Part shown: piece after piece, positions 53,341 through 61,165 of the stretch | Position numbering within the stretch: position 1 is the stretch's first letter | Layout of the letters: every line of letters begins with the position of its first letter | NCBI GenBank assembly: GCA_036496285.1 | Contig: DASXLI010000018.1 | Location: 1-64,000, forward strand | DNA: 64,000 nt | Direction of reading: 5' to 3' | DNA from: DP-19 sp036496285 | Lineage (GTDB): Bacteria; Desulfobacterota; Binatia; UTPRO1 | The notes under the pieces: generated by a model | What the model saw: the letters and a program-made list of their open reading frames with translations, nothing else | The model's database searches: none | Told to the model about the DNA's origin: nothing | Made by a program: the position numbers and the translations under genes

Positions 53341-54063
53341 ATGCAGAAATTGATGCTGGGTGCGGTGGCAACGCTCGCGGCCACGATGCTGGCGGCGGGT
53401 GTCTCGGCGTACGAGGGCGGTGCGGTGGCGGACGGCGGTTCGATCAGCGGCACCGTGAAGTATCAGGGTGACCCGCCGGCGCCGGCCAAGATCGCCGTCA
53501 CCAAGGACAACGATGTCTGCGGCAAGGAGAAGACCTCCCCCGACCTCATCGTCGGCGCGGACAAGGGCATCGCGAACGTGGTGGTGCGCATCAGCAACAT
53601 CACCAAGGGCAAGGCTCTCACCGTGCCGACCACCAACCCGGTTTTCGATCAGAAGGGCTGCGAGTACGCCCCGCACGTCCTGGCGTTCCCGGCTGGCTCG
53701 ACCGTCAGCATCCAGAACAGCGACGGCATCCTCCACAACGTCCACACCACCTCGACCGCCAACCCGTCGTTCAACCAGGCGCAGCCGAAGTTCAAGAAGG
53801 TGATCGAGGCCAAGATCGAGAAGCCCGAGATGCCGATCAAGGTCCAGTGCGATGCGCACGGCTGGATGCACGCGTGGTGGATCTCGGAGGATAACCCGTA
53901 CTACGCCGTCACCGACGACAAGGGCGCCTTCAAGATCGCCGACGTGCCGCCGGGCGACTACGAGCTCGAGTTCTGGCAGGAGACCCTCGGCAAGCAGACG
54001 CAGAAGGTCAGCGTGAAGGCGAAGGAAGACAGCAAAGTCGACGTCACGATGACCAAGAAGTAG
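53341..54063 (+). CDS. Secreted cupredoxin-like protein with regulatory beta domain
   Basis: 240 residues with a signal peptide (VATLAATMLAAGVSA). Blue-copper style ligands are suggested by His in GILHNVHTT, Cys and His in VQCDAHGWMHAWW and Met in HGWMHAW, though the spacing is not a textbook plastocyanin. Strands such as GTVKYQGDPPAPAKIAV begin the fold, and the C terminus (AVTDDKGAFKIADVPPGDYELEFW) matches a carboxypeptidase-regulatory-like beta domain. As the last gene of the bc operon it is a possible electron acceptor. ATG 53341 follows GGAGGAAGAC. Confidence 0.8.
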   Translation: MQKLMLGAVATLAATMLAAGVSAYEGGAVADGGSISGTVKYQGDPPAPAKIAVTKDNDVCGKEKTSPDLIVGADKGIANVVVRISNITKGKALTVPTTNPVFDQKGCEYAPHVLAFPAGSTVSIQNSDGILHNVHTTSTANPSFNQAQPKFKKVIEAKIEKPEMPIKVQCDAHGWMHAWWISEDNPYYAVTDDKGAFKIADVPPGDYELEFWQETLGKQTQKVSVKAKEDSKVDVTMTKK

Positions 54064-54104
54064 CAGCAGAGAAGCCGCTTCCGCGCAGCGCGCGGAGCAG
54101 CATC

Positions 54105-54146
54105 GAGGGGCGCCGACGGCTCGTGCCGGGGCGCCCCTCGTCGTTT
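54105..54146 (+). terminator. Intrinsic terminator of the bc operon
   Basis: GAGGGGCGCC (54105-54114) pairs with GGCGCCCCTC (54130-54139), followed by GTCGTTTT. Between the operon end and the convergent 54154 gene, it may work in both directions. Confidence 0.7.
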
Positions 54147-54153
54147 TGGCGGC

Positions 54154-55806
54154 TCAGTCGGCGTCGGGCGGATGCTCGACCGTGAGGTCGAGCCAGCCGG
54201 GGGCGGTGCCGGTCGCGCGGCAGATCGCGAAGAAGGTCTCGACGACGCTGCCCTCGCGGCCGGGCCGACGCACGGGGATGCGGCGCTCGAGGGCGCTGGC
54301 GAGCACGTGGGTAGCGCCGTCGGCCGTTTCGAGGCGGAGGCGCACCCCGGTCGGCGGCAGATGATCGATCTCGATGGCGCCGCGGATCGCGACCGGCCCG
54401 TTGCCGTTCCACGCCGTGCCGGCGACGGGGAGCAGGGTGACTCCGCCGGCTCCAGGGTCCGTCGCGCCGGGCGTGTCATCGGACGACGCGTGCGACCAGA
54501 GATCGAGGTGGCCGAGCGTCGTGTCCGGCAGCACGAGGTGCGCGGCGGGGAAGGGCGCCGGCCACGGCAGGCCCTCGGCCGCGTGCGCCCGGCCGCGGAC
54601 ACGATGGCGCGTGTGTCCGAGACGCACCGTGCCCGCGACCGTGCCGAAGCGGGCCGCACCGCTCGGAATCTCGTCGACGCCGTCTGGGATGAAGCGCAGC
54701 GCGATGCGCGCGTCGACGAGGCTGCCGGCCGCGAGGCCGCGCTCGAGGTCGGAGAACGGCGTGAGCATGGGGAAGGCGAGCATCGCGCCGGCGAAGCGCA
54801 CGTCGAACGCGTGCCGGCCGCGTGCGACGATGCGGAGCGGCGGTACGCACAGTGCCGGCGACGGCCGCTCGGAGAGCTCGCCGGTGAACAGGCTCAGGCG
54901 GTCGGGCCCGTCGCTCACCAGCACGCGCCCGGCGGCGGCGCCGGCCGCGGTCACGTCGATGCTGGTGAGGAGGGCGAGCGGCCCGCTTGCGACCTGCAAT
55001 CCGACGCGCGTGATCGGCCGGCCGCCGCAGGCGAGCGGCACGGTGCGCGCGTGCGGGGGCGACGCGATCGACCGTCCGCTGGACGCGGGCGAGAAGACCT
55101 CGATCAGCCGGCGCAGGAACGCGCAGCGGCGACGGCCGGGCCAGCGAAGCGGAATGCCGAGCTCGAGCTGCGTCGCCTCGACCGTCGCGGCGAGGCCGGC
55201 GAGACGGCGGATCAGCGGGTCGGGATCGTCCGCGCGTGTCGGGGTGAGGAGCTGCATGACGTTGCTCGGGTGCGCCGCCGGGTAGCGGGCGCCGATCGTG
55301 ACCGTCGTGCCGTCCTCCGCGGCGAGGCGCTGCAGTTCGCGGAGCGGGCCGTCGAGGAAGGCGGGTGAGACCGTCGCCGCGCCGCGGGCGGCGCGGCGGC
55401 AGCCGCGGCCGTGCTCTTCGATCAGGCCGACGCCGAGATCGCAGACCGGCTGCCCCACGTTCCAGCCGTGGATCGCGAGCAGCACGGCACGGCCGTGCCG
55501 GCGCGCTGCCGTCTCGAGCGTCGCCGCGAGGAGCTCGAGCAGCCACGGGGCGCGGCGCTGGAGCTGCTCCGCGCGGTTCAGGTCGAGCTCGTTCCGGTCG
55601 CGCGTTGGGTTGACGATCCAGGTGGCGTCGCAGGCGGCGCCGAGCTCGCGCGTGAGCTCCGCCGTGTGGAGGTCGTTGACGTTGTCGCGCCCGGGCCGGC
55701 GCGGTGCGTTCCGGCTCCCGCCGTGCGGCGCGAACAGCACGAGCGCTGAGGCGCCGTGGCGTACCTCGATCCAGTCGGGCGGCGCCGTCGCCTGCGCAAG
55801 GCTCAT
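54154..55806 (-). CDS. N-formylglutamate amidohydrolase-like protein
   Basis: 550 residues. The N-terminal half carries motifs of the FGase fold: VLFAPHGGSRNAPRRPG, NPTRDRNELDLNRAEQL and VLLAIHGWN, with metal-binding candidates His (APHGG), Asp/Asn and His (IHGW). The C-terminal ~300 residues are a beta-rich domain of unknown type (ITRVGLQVASGPLALLTSI, GTVAGTVRLGHTRHRVRG). Start at ATG 55806 because the frame beyond overlaps the Pho-box repeats. The name is a fold match, not a proof of substrate. Confidence 0.65.
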   Translation of the reverse strand: MSLAQATAPPDWIEVRHGASALVLFAPHGGSRNAPRRPGRDNVNDLHTAELTRELGAACDATWIVNPTRDRNELDLNRAEQLQRRAPWLLELLAATLETAARRHGRAVLLAIHGWNVGQPVCDLGVGLIEEHGRGCRRAARGAATVSPAFLDGPLRELQRLAAEDGTTVTIGARYPAAHPSNVMQLLTPTRADDPDPLIRRLAGLAATVEATQLELGIPLRWPGRRRCAFLRRLIEVFSPASSGRSIASPPHARTVPLACGGRPITRVGLQVASGPLALLTSIDVTAAGAAAGRVLVSDGPDRLSLFTGELSERPSPALCVPPLRIVARGRHAFDVRFAGAMLAFPMLTPFSDLERGLAAGSLVDARIALRFIPDGVDEIPSGAARFGTVAGTVRLGHTRHRVRGRAHAAEGLPWPAPFPAAHLVLPDTTLGHLDLWSHASSDDTPGATDPGAGGVTLLPVAGTAWNGNGPVAIRGAIEIDHLPPTGVRLRLETADGATHVLASALERRIPVRRPGREGSVVETFFAICRATGTAPGWLDLTVEHPPDAD

Positions 55807-55816
55807 GGCGTTCTTG

Positions 55817-55871
55817 TAACCGTCCCGCAACGGGCCCGCCACGGGAATGTCACACGAGCGTAACAAAACTG
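55817..55871 (+). promoter_or_regulatory. Pho-box-like array of five 11-bp repeats
   Basis: Units start at 55817, 55828, 55839, 55850 and 55861. Each begins with (T/C)(A/C)AC after a G: TAAC, CAAC, CCAC, TCAC, TAAC, with 11-base spacing. This is the periodicity of PhoB half-sites (TGTCA/TGTAAC repeats). A -10-like TATCTT lies at 55895. It is 103 bases before the ppx start and 11 bases from the divergent gene. Confidence 0.7.
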
Positions 55872-55973
55872 TGGCGCGATGCTCGGCGCGAGCGTATCTT
55901 CTTCCCGCCGGCCGGCGTACAGTGCCGGTGTGGCGCAGGAAACGGGTCGCCAGGAGGTGGCGGGGAGGGTCGC

Positions 55974-57512
55974 ATGAAGGTCGCGGCGATCGACATCGGT
56001 AGCAACTCCATCCACATGGTCGTGGCCCGGATCGACGCCGACGGGCACTTCACCCTCCTCGACCGTGCGAAGGAAATGGTCCGTCTCGGCAAGGGCACGC
56101 TCGCGGCGCGCGCGCTTTCGCGCGAGTCCATGCAGGCGGGGATGCAGGCGCTGGCCACGTTCAAGCGCCTCGCGGACACCCAGCAGATCGACAAGACCCT
56201 CGCGGTGGCGACCAGTGCGGTGCGCGAGGCCAAGAACGGCGGCGACTTCCTCGCCCAGGTGGGACGCGAGCTCGGCATCCACGTCGACCTGATCACGGGC
56301 CGCGAGGAGGCGCGCCTGATCCACCTGGCGGTCAGCAACGCCCTCGATCTGCGCGACGCCTCGACCGTGCTCGTCGACATCGGCGGGGGCAGCGTCGAGC
56401 TTGTGCTCTCCGAGAAGGGTGTCGTGAAGGCGCAGGAGAGCCTGAAGCTCGGCGTGCTCCGGCTCGCGGAGCGCTTCATCGAGCACGATCCCCCGGCACG
56501 CGACGAGATCGACGCGCTCGAGGAGTACCTCGATCGCCAGCTCGCGGGGTTCTTCAAGAAGGCCCGCGGCGTCGAGGCGACCCGGCTGGTCGGGACCTCG
56601 GGGACGCTGCTGAACCTCGCCGCGGTCGCCCTGCAGATGGAGGGCGGCGCGGCACCCGAGCGCCTGCACGGCATCACGCTCCGTGCCAAGGACATCCAGC
56701 GCGCCCGGAAGCTCCTCGTTCGCAGCGACCGCGACGAGCGCCAGCGCCTCCCCGGTCTCGACCGGCGCCGCGTCGATACGATCGTGCCGGGCGCCGTCCT
56801 GATCGATTTGCTGATGCGCCGGCTGGAGATCGGAGAGCTCACCACCTGCGAGTGGGCGCTGCGCGAGGGCGTGCTGCTGGACTTCATCCGCGGGCATCGC
56901 CGGGAGATCGAGGAGAACGAGACGATTCCCGATCCGCGCCGGCGGAGCGTCGTGCATCTCGGGCGGCGCCTGAACTTCGAGGAGGGGCACGGCCAGCAAG
57001 TGGCGCGCCTCGCGCTCTCGCTCTTCGACCAGACGGCCGAGCGCCACGGGCTCGGCTCGCGCGAGCGCGAGTGGCTGGAGTTCGCGGCCCTCCTGCATGA
57101 CGTCGGCAACCACATCGCGCACGCTCGCCACCAGAAGCACTCGTACTACCTCATCCTGCACGGCGAGCTCCTCGGCTTCGATCCGAAGGAGATCCTCCTG
57201 ATCGCCGCGCTCGCGCGCTACCACCGCAAGGCGGGCCCGAAGGACGACGACGAGGAGCTCCAGGCCCTGCCGAACGGCATGCGCGCGGCCGTCGCGCCGC
57301 TCGCGGCGCTCCTGCGCGTCGCCGACGCGCTCGACCGCAGCCACTTCAGCGTCGTGCGCGAGGTGGCGGTCGGTGGCCGCGGCAAGGATATGATCATCAC
57401 GGTCCGCACGGCGGGCGGCGATGCCGAGCTCGAGCTGTGGGCGGCGCACCGCAAGGGCGACCTCCTGGAGCAGGTCTTCGGGGTGCGGCTCGCGCTGCAG
57501 GTGGAGGAGTGA
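55974..57512 (+). CDS. ppx: Exopolyphosphatase/GppA-type phosphatase with HD domain
   Basis: 512 residues. An ASKHA phosphatase domain (AIDIGSNSIHMVVAR at the start; VDIGGGSVELVLSE at ~134; LVGTSGTLLNLA) is followed by an HD domain (LLHDVGNHIAHARHQKHSYY with His375-Asp376). The architecture is that of Ppx/GppA enzymes, which degrade polyphosphate or the pppGpp alarmone. ATG 55974 after GGGGAGGG. The upstream Pho-box array suggests phosphate control. The four genes ppx to 60357 lie on one strand with tight joins. Confidence 0.9.
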   Translation: MKVAAIDIGSNSIHMVVARIDADGHFTLLDRAKEMVRLGKGTLAARALSRESMQAGMQALATFKRLADTQQIDKTLAVATSAVREAKNGGDFLAQVGRELGIHVDLITGREEARLIHLAVSNALDLRDASTVLVDIGGGSVELVLSEKGVVKAQESLKLGVLRLAERFIEHDPPARDEIDALEEYLDRQLAGFFKKARGVEATRLVGTSGTLLNLAAVALQMEGGAAPERLHGITLRAKDIQRARKLLVRSDRDERQRLPGLDRRRVDTIVPGAVLIDLLMRRLEIGELTTCEWALREGVLLDFIRGHRREIEENETIPDPRRRSVVHLGRRLNFEEGHGQQVARLALSLFDQTAERHGLGSREREWLEFAALLHDVGNHIAHARHQKHSYYLILHGELLGFDPKEILLIAALARYHRKAGPKDDDEELQALPNGMRAAVAPLAALLRVADALDRSHFSVVREVAVGGRGKDMIITVRTAGGDAELELWAAHRKGDLLEQVFGVRLALQVEE

Positions 57513-57513
57513 C

Positions 57514-58209
57514 GTGATCAACGGTCCTCTGACGCCGCACCCGTACCCCGGCAAGCTGGTGATCGTCGAGGGCATCGACGGGTCGGGCAAGTCCACGCAG
57601 ATCTCCCTGCTGCACCGCTGGCTCCTCGCGCTCGGCCACAAGGTGTTCTTCACCGAGTGGAACTCGTCGGCGCTCGTCCGCCGCGCGCTCCGCCGTGGCA
57701 AGAAGAAGGACCTGCTCACCCCGACGACCTTCAGCATCCTGCACGCGGTCGATTTCGCCGACCGGCTCACCTACAAGATCATCCCGCCGCTCAAAGCCGG
57801 CATGACCGTGCTCGCGGACCGCTACGTCTACACGGCCTTCGGCCGCGACGTCGCCCGCGGCGTCGACGCCGAGTGGGTGCGCGCCGTGTACAGCTTCGCG
57901 CCGAAGCCCGACCTGGCGCTCTACTTCCGCGTCCCGATCGAGGTGTCCTTGCAGCGCATCCTGATCGGCCGGACCAAGCTCAAATATCACGAGGCCGGCA
58001 TGGATCTCGGGCTCAGCCGCGACCCGGCCGAGAGCTTCAGGCTCTTCCAGAGCCAGGTGCTCGGCATCTACGACGAGCTGGTGCGCGAGTTCGGCCTCGA
58101 GGTCGTCGATGCGACGGCGGACATCAACCAGCAGCAACAGCACGTGCGTCGGCTGGTCGCCGATTGCCTCGGGCTCGGCAAGAGGGAGCTGGATGCACGA
58201 CGCGGATAA
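57514..58209 (+). CDS. Thymidylate-kinase-like P-loop kinase 1
   Basis: 231 residues. Walker A GIDGSGKST (Lys26) at residues 20-28, the DR motif in TVLADRYVYTAFG and a long C terminus. It looks like dTMP kinase (VIVEGIDGSGKSTQ is the family start), but the middle differs: SAPKPDLALYFRVPIEVSL and a lid without the usual Arg-rich signature. GTG start two bases after ppx. A tandem paralog follows. A standard nucleotide kinase role is possible; another phosphoacceptor is equally possible in this phosphate-linked operon. Confidence 0.8.
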   Translation: MINGPLTPHPYPGKLVIVEGIDGSGKSTQISLLHRWLLALGHKVFFTEWNSSALVRRALRRGKKKDLLTPTTFSILHAVDFADRLTYKIIPPLKAGMTVLADRYVYTAFGRDVARGVDAEWVRAVYSFAPKPDLALYFRVPIEVSLQRILIGRTKLKYHEAGMDLGLSRDPAESFRLFQSQVLGIYDELVREFGLEVVDATADINQQQQHVRRLVADCLGLGKRELDARRG

Positions 58210-58978
58210 GCTCTTCTACGGCAACGGGCTGCCGTACCTGAAGGTCGGGCCGCTGAAGGGCAGCCTGATCGTGATCGAGGGCACCGACGCGGTCGGACGC
58301 TCGACGCAGATCGAGGCGCTCACCCGTTGGCTCGAGGTGCAGGGCTACGGCGTCGTCAACACCGGCTGGACGCGCTCGCCGCTCCTCTCCGAGACGATCA
58401 ACGAGGCGAAGGCGGGACACGAGCTGAACGTCACGACGTTCAGCCTCCTCTACGCGGCGGATTTTGCCGACCGGCTCGAGAATCAGATTGTGCCGGCGCT
58501 CCGTGCCGGCTTCATCGTGCTCGCCGACCGCTACATGTACACGGCCTTCGCGCGGAACGCCGTCATGGGCGCCGACGCGCAGTGGACGCGCCGCCTCTTC
58601 GGCTTCGCCGTCGTGCCCGACCTCGTGCTCTATCTCAAGATCGACGTCCGGCGGCTGATCCCGCGCGTGCTCGAGTCGAAGGGCATGGACTACTGGGAGT
58701 CCGGCATGCACCTGAAGCTCGGCGGCGATATCTTCGACTCGTTCCGCCGCTATCAGACGCGCCTCATCCGCGAGTACGACGCGATCGCGGACGAGTTCGG
58801 CTTCGCGATCGTCGACGCCGGCCGCCCGATCGACGTCATCCAGCAGGACCTGCGGAGCCACATCGGGCGCTATCTCGCCGGCGAGCGCCCCGCCGGGCCG
58901 CGCCGGGCGAACCCGGCGCAGCGGCGCGCGGCGCGCGGCGCGGCGGCCATGCGCACGATGCGGGCGAGAACACGGTGA
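58193..58978 (+). CDS. Thymidylate-kinase-like P-loop protein 2 (Arg in P-loop)
   Basis: 261 residues, paralogous with the preceding product (shared VIEG, FADRL, ADRYxYTAF and helix patterns). The P-loop reads GTDAVGRST (30-38): the usual Lys that binds the phosphates is Arg36. The N-terminal ~22 residues (KLFYGNGLPYLKVGPLKG) are extra. The last 30 residues are Arg/Ala rich. ATG 58193 lies 17 bases inside the first gene. The changed P-loop suggests a regulatory partner, a weakened kinase or an altered donor. Confidence 0.75.
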   Translation: MHDADKLFYGNGLPYLKVGPLKGSLIVIEGTDAVGRSTQIEALTRWLEVQGYGVVNTGWTRSPLLSETINEAKAGHELNVTTFSLLYAADFADRLENQIVPALRAGFIVLADRYMYTAFARNAVMGADAQWTRRLFGFAVVPDLVLYLKIDVRRLIPRVLESKGMDYWESGMHLKLGGDIFDSFRRYQTRLIREYDAIADEFGFAIVDAGRPIDVIQQDLRSHIGRYLAGERPAGPRRANPAQRRAARGAAAMRTMRARTR

Positions 58979-60357
58979 TCCGGCTCCCGCGCGCGGCGCT
59001 TGTCGCGTGGGCGCTGCTCCTCGCGGCCTGCGTGCCCGGTCGCGCTGCCCGCTCTCCGGATCCAGCCGCGGTCGGGCGCGTCGCGTTGATCGTCGTCGAC
59101 GGCCTCGACGCGCGCGATCTGACCGACGCCGACATGCCGTGGCTCGCGCACGCGTGGCGCACGGGTGCGTGGTGTGGTGACGTCCACGGGATCGCCGCCA
59201 TGCCGGCCCGCACCAACGTCAACCACGCGACCCTCACGACCGGCGTCGAGCCGGAGGCCCACGGTGTCACGGGCAACGCGTTCTGGGGCCGGGCCGGCGA
59301 CCCGCCCCGGAAGCTCGGGGCGGCCGGCGATTTCCTGGTCGAGACGCTCTTCACCGTCGCCGGGGGGGAGACGCCGCCTCTCCGGACGGCGGCCGCCGTC
59401 GGCAAGGCGAAGCTGCAGCTCATGTTCACGACCGCCGCGAGCCGTCAGGCTGCCCCGACGGAGGTGTGGAGTCCGAGCGACGCCGCCGCGGGCGAGCGGG
59501 AGCCGGTGACGGGCTACGCCTACGACGCCGCGACGCTGACGGGGGCGCGGAAGCTCATCGACCACGGGCCGGCGTTCCTCCTGGTCAACCTCGCCGACGT
59601 CGATCGGGTGAGCCACGGCACCGGCCCGCGCTCGGAGGCCGCGCGCGCCACGCGCGCCGCGACCGACCGCGCGCTCGGCGCCTTCGTCGACGACCTGCTG
59701 GCGCGGCCGGAGTGGCGGCACGGCACCGTCGTCATCACCGCCGATCACGGCTTCGACGCGGTGACGCATCCGGCGATCGACTTCAGGGCGCGTCTGCGCG
59801 CGGCTCGGCTCGACAGCGGGCTCGTGAGCGTGTCCGACGGCGGCGTCGCGCACGTCTATCTACGGCGTGAGCGGCCCGACGCAGCCGACGCGCCGACGAC
59901 GCTTGCGGCGGCGCGGCGCGCGGCGCTCGCGACGGAGGGCCTCGCGGAGGCGCTCTACCTCGCGCCCAACCCTGCCGACGGCGGCGATGCGGCGCTGCTC
60001 GGGCGTGTCCATCCGGAATGGCGGCTCGACCAGGAGCGGAGCGGGGATCTCCTGCTCGTGGCGGCGCCGGGGTTCGTGCTCGCCGACGCCGACGAGGTCC
60101 GTCTCCTCGGGAACCACGGCGCGTCCGGCGAGACCGACGTGCCGGTCGTCGTGGTCGGCGACGCGGAGCGGCAGGCCGGCGGCTGCGGCCGCCCACGGGC
60201 GGCCGACATCGGCGCCACGCTCTTCGGCTGCCTCGGCCTGCGGCCCGCCCGGCGGCTCGACGGCGGCTCGATCGCCGACACCGATCGCGGCCATCGGTTG
60301 ACGGGCATCTGCCGGGATTCCGGCAAGGTGCGTGCTCTTAACCGTCCCGTAACGTGA
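58975..60357 (+). CDS. Alkaline-phosphatase-superfamily lipoprotein (phosphodiesterase type)
   Basis: 460 residues. The lipobox LLLAACVPG places Cys19 for membrane anchoring. The metallo-core motifs of type I phosphodiesterases/nucleotide pyrophosphatases are present: Asp42 in VVDGLD, nucleophile Thr80 in PARTNVNHAT, Asp and His in LADVDRVSHG, Asp-His in TADHGFD and His in LGNHGASGETD. It would release phosphate from external esters. GTG start overlapping the preceding stop. The last gene before the phoB Pho-box. Confidence 0.87.
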   Translation: MIRLPRAALVAWALLLAACVPGRAARSPDPAAVGRVALIVVDGLDARDLTDADMPWLAHAWRTGAWCGDVHGIAAMPARTNVNHATLTTGVEPEAHGVTGNAFWGRAGDPPRKLGAAGDFLVETLFTVAGGETPPLRTAAAVGKAKLQLMFTTAASRQAAPTEVWSPSDAAAGEREPVTGYAYDAATLTGARKLIDHGPAFLLVNLADVDRVSHGTGPRSEAARATRAATDRALGAFVDDLLARPEWRHGTVVITADHGFDAVTHPAIDFRARLRAARLDSGLVSVSDGGVAHVYLRRERPDAADAPTTLAAARRAALATEGLAEALYLAPNPADGGDAALLGRVHPEWRLDQERSGDLLLVAAPGFVLADADEVRLLGNHGASGETDVPVVVVGDAERQAGGCGRPRAADIGATLFGCLGLRPARRLDGGSIADTDRGHRLTGICRDSGKVRALNRPVT

Positions 60358-60371
60358 CGGTCACGCCTCCC
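60339..60371 (+). promoter_or_regulatory. Pho-box-like repeats before phoB
   Basis: Three 11-bp units start at 60339, 60350 and 60361 (TAAC, TAAC, TCAC). The first unit TAACCGTCCCG is identical to the first unit at 55817. The array overlaps the end of the phosphodiesterase gene and lies 23 bases before the phoB start, as expected of an autoregulated phoB. Confidence 0.72.
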
Positions 60372-60394
60372 GCATGGTAGTGAGGGATAAGCAC

Positions 60395-61165
60395 ATGAGC
60401 GCCGTATCACACGAACAATACGCGTCCGCGGCTCGACCGACACCAATGGTGCAGGACAAGAGGAAAGTTCTCGTCGTCGAGGACGAGAAGGACATCCGCG
60501 AGCTGGTTCGCTACAACCTCGAGCAGGAGGGCTTCGCCGTGCTCGAGGCGGAGGAGGGCGAGCTCGCGCTCGCGCTCGTGCAGCGCGAGCGGCCGGCGTT
60601 GGTCATCCTCGACATCATGCTGCCCGGCATGTCCGGCCTCGACATCTGCCGGACGATCCGCCAGGGCGACGAGACCGCCCGCCTGCCGATCCTCATGCTC
60701 ACGGCGAAGGCGGCCGAGGTGGACAAGGTCGTCGGCCTCGAGATGGGCGCCGACGACTACGTCACCAAGCCCTTCAGCCCGCGCGAGCTCCTCGCCCGCG
60801 TCAAGGCGGTGCTGCGCCGCGCCCACGGCCCCGAGCTCGAGCGGCCGCACGAGGTGTTCCATCGCGGCCGCCTGCGCATCGATTTCGACACCTACCAGGT
60901 CTTCCTGGACGACCGCGAGATCGAGCTCAGCCTGCGGGAGTTCGAGCTGCTGGCGTTCTTCGTGCGACACCCGAACCGGGTGTTCGAGCGGGCGCAGCTT
61001 TTGGACATGGTCTGGGGGCGGGATACCTATGTCGAGCCACGGACCGTCGACGTGCACGTGCGCCGCCTGCGCATGCGCATCGAGCGCGACGATGCGCGTC
61101 CAGAGCTGATCGTGACGTTGCGCGGCGTCGGCTACAAGTTCAACGATGCCGCGCTCGACGTCTAG
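60395..61165 (+). CDS. phoB: PhoB-type response regulator
   Basis: 256 residues: receiver with Asp73 in LVILDIMLPGMSG, Lys in YVTKPFSPRELLARVK, and an OmpR-type winged helix at the C terminus (LSLREFELLAFFVRHPNRVF, EPRTVDVHVRRLRMRIE). Start at ATG 60395 with GAGGGA eight bases upstream; ATG 60374 lies too close to the repeats. The first ~17 residues before MVQDKRK are additional. Followed by phoR with a 20-base overlap. Regulates genes with the Pho box above. Confidence 0.93.
   Translation: MSAVSHEQYASAARPTPMVQDKRKVLVVEDEKDIRELVRYNLEQEGFAVLEAEEGELALALVQRERPALVILDIMLPGMSGLDICRTIRQGDETARLPILMLTAKAAEVDKVVGLEMGADDYVTKPFSPRELLARVKAVLRRAHGPELERPHEVFHRGRLRIDFDTYQVFLDDREIELSLREFELLAFFVRHPNRVFERAQLLDMVWGRDTYVEPRTVDVHVRRLRMRIERDDARPELIVTLRGVGYKFNDAALDV

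Noticed and set aside
55803..57770. 655-codon - strand frame opposite ppx
   Set aside because: Same reasoning; the + strand carries the complete Ppx/HD motifs and covers the region.
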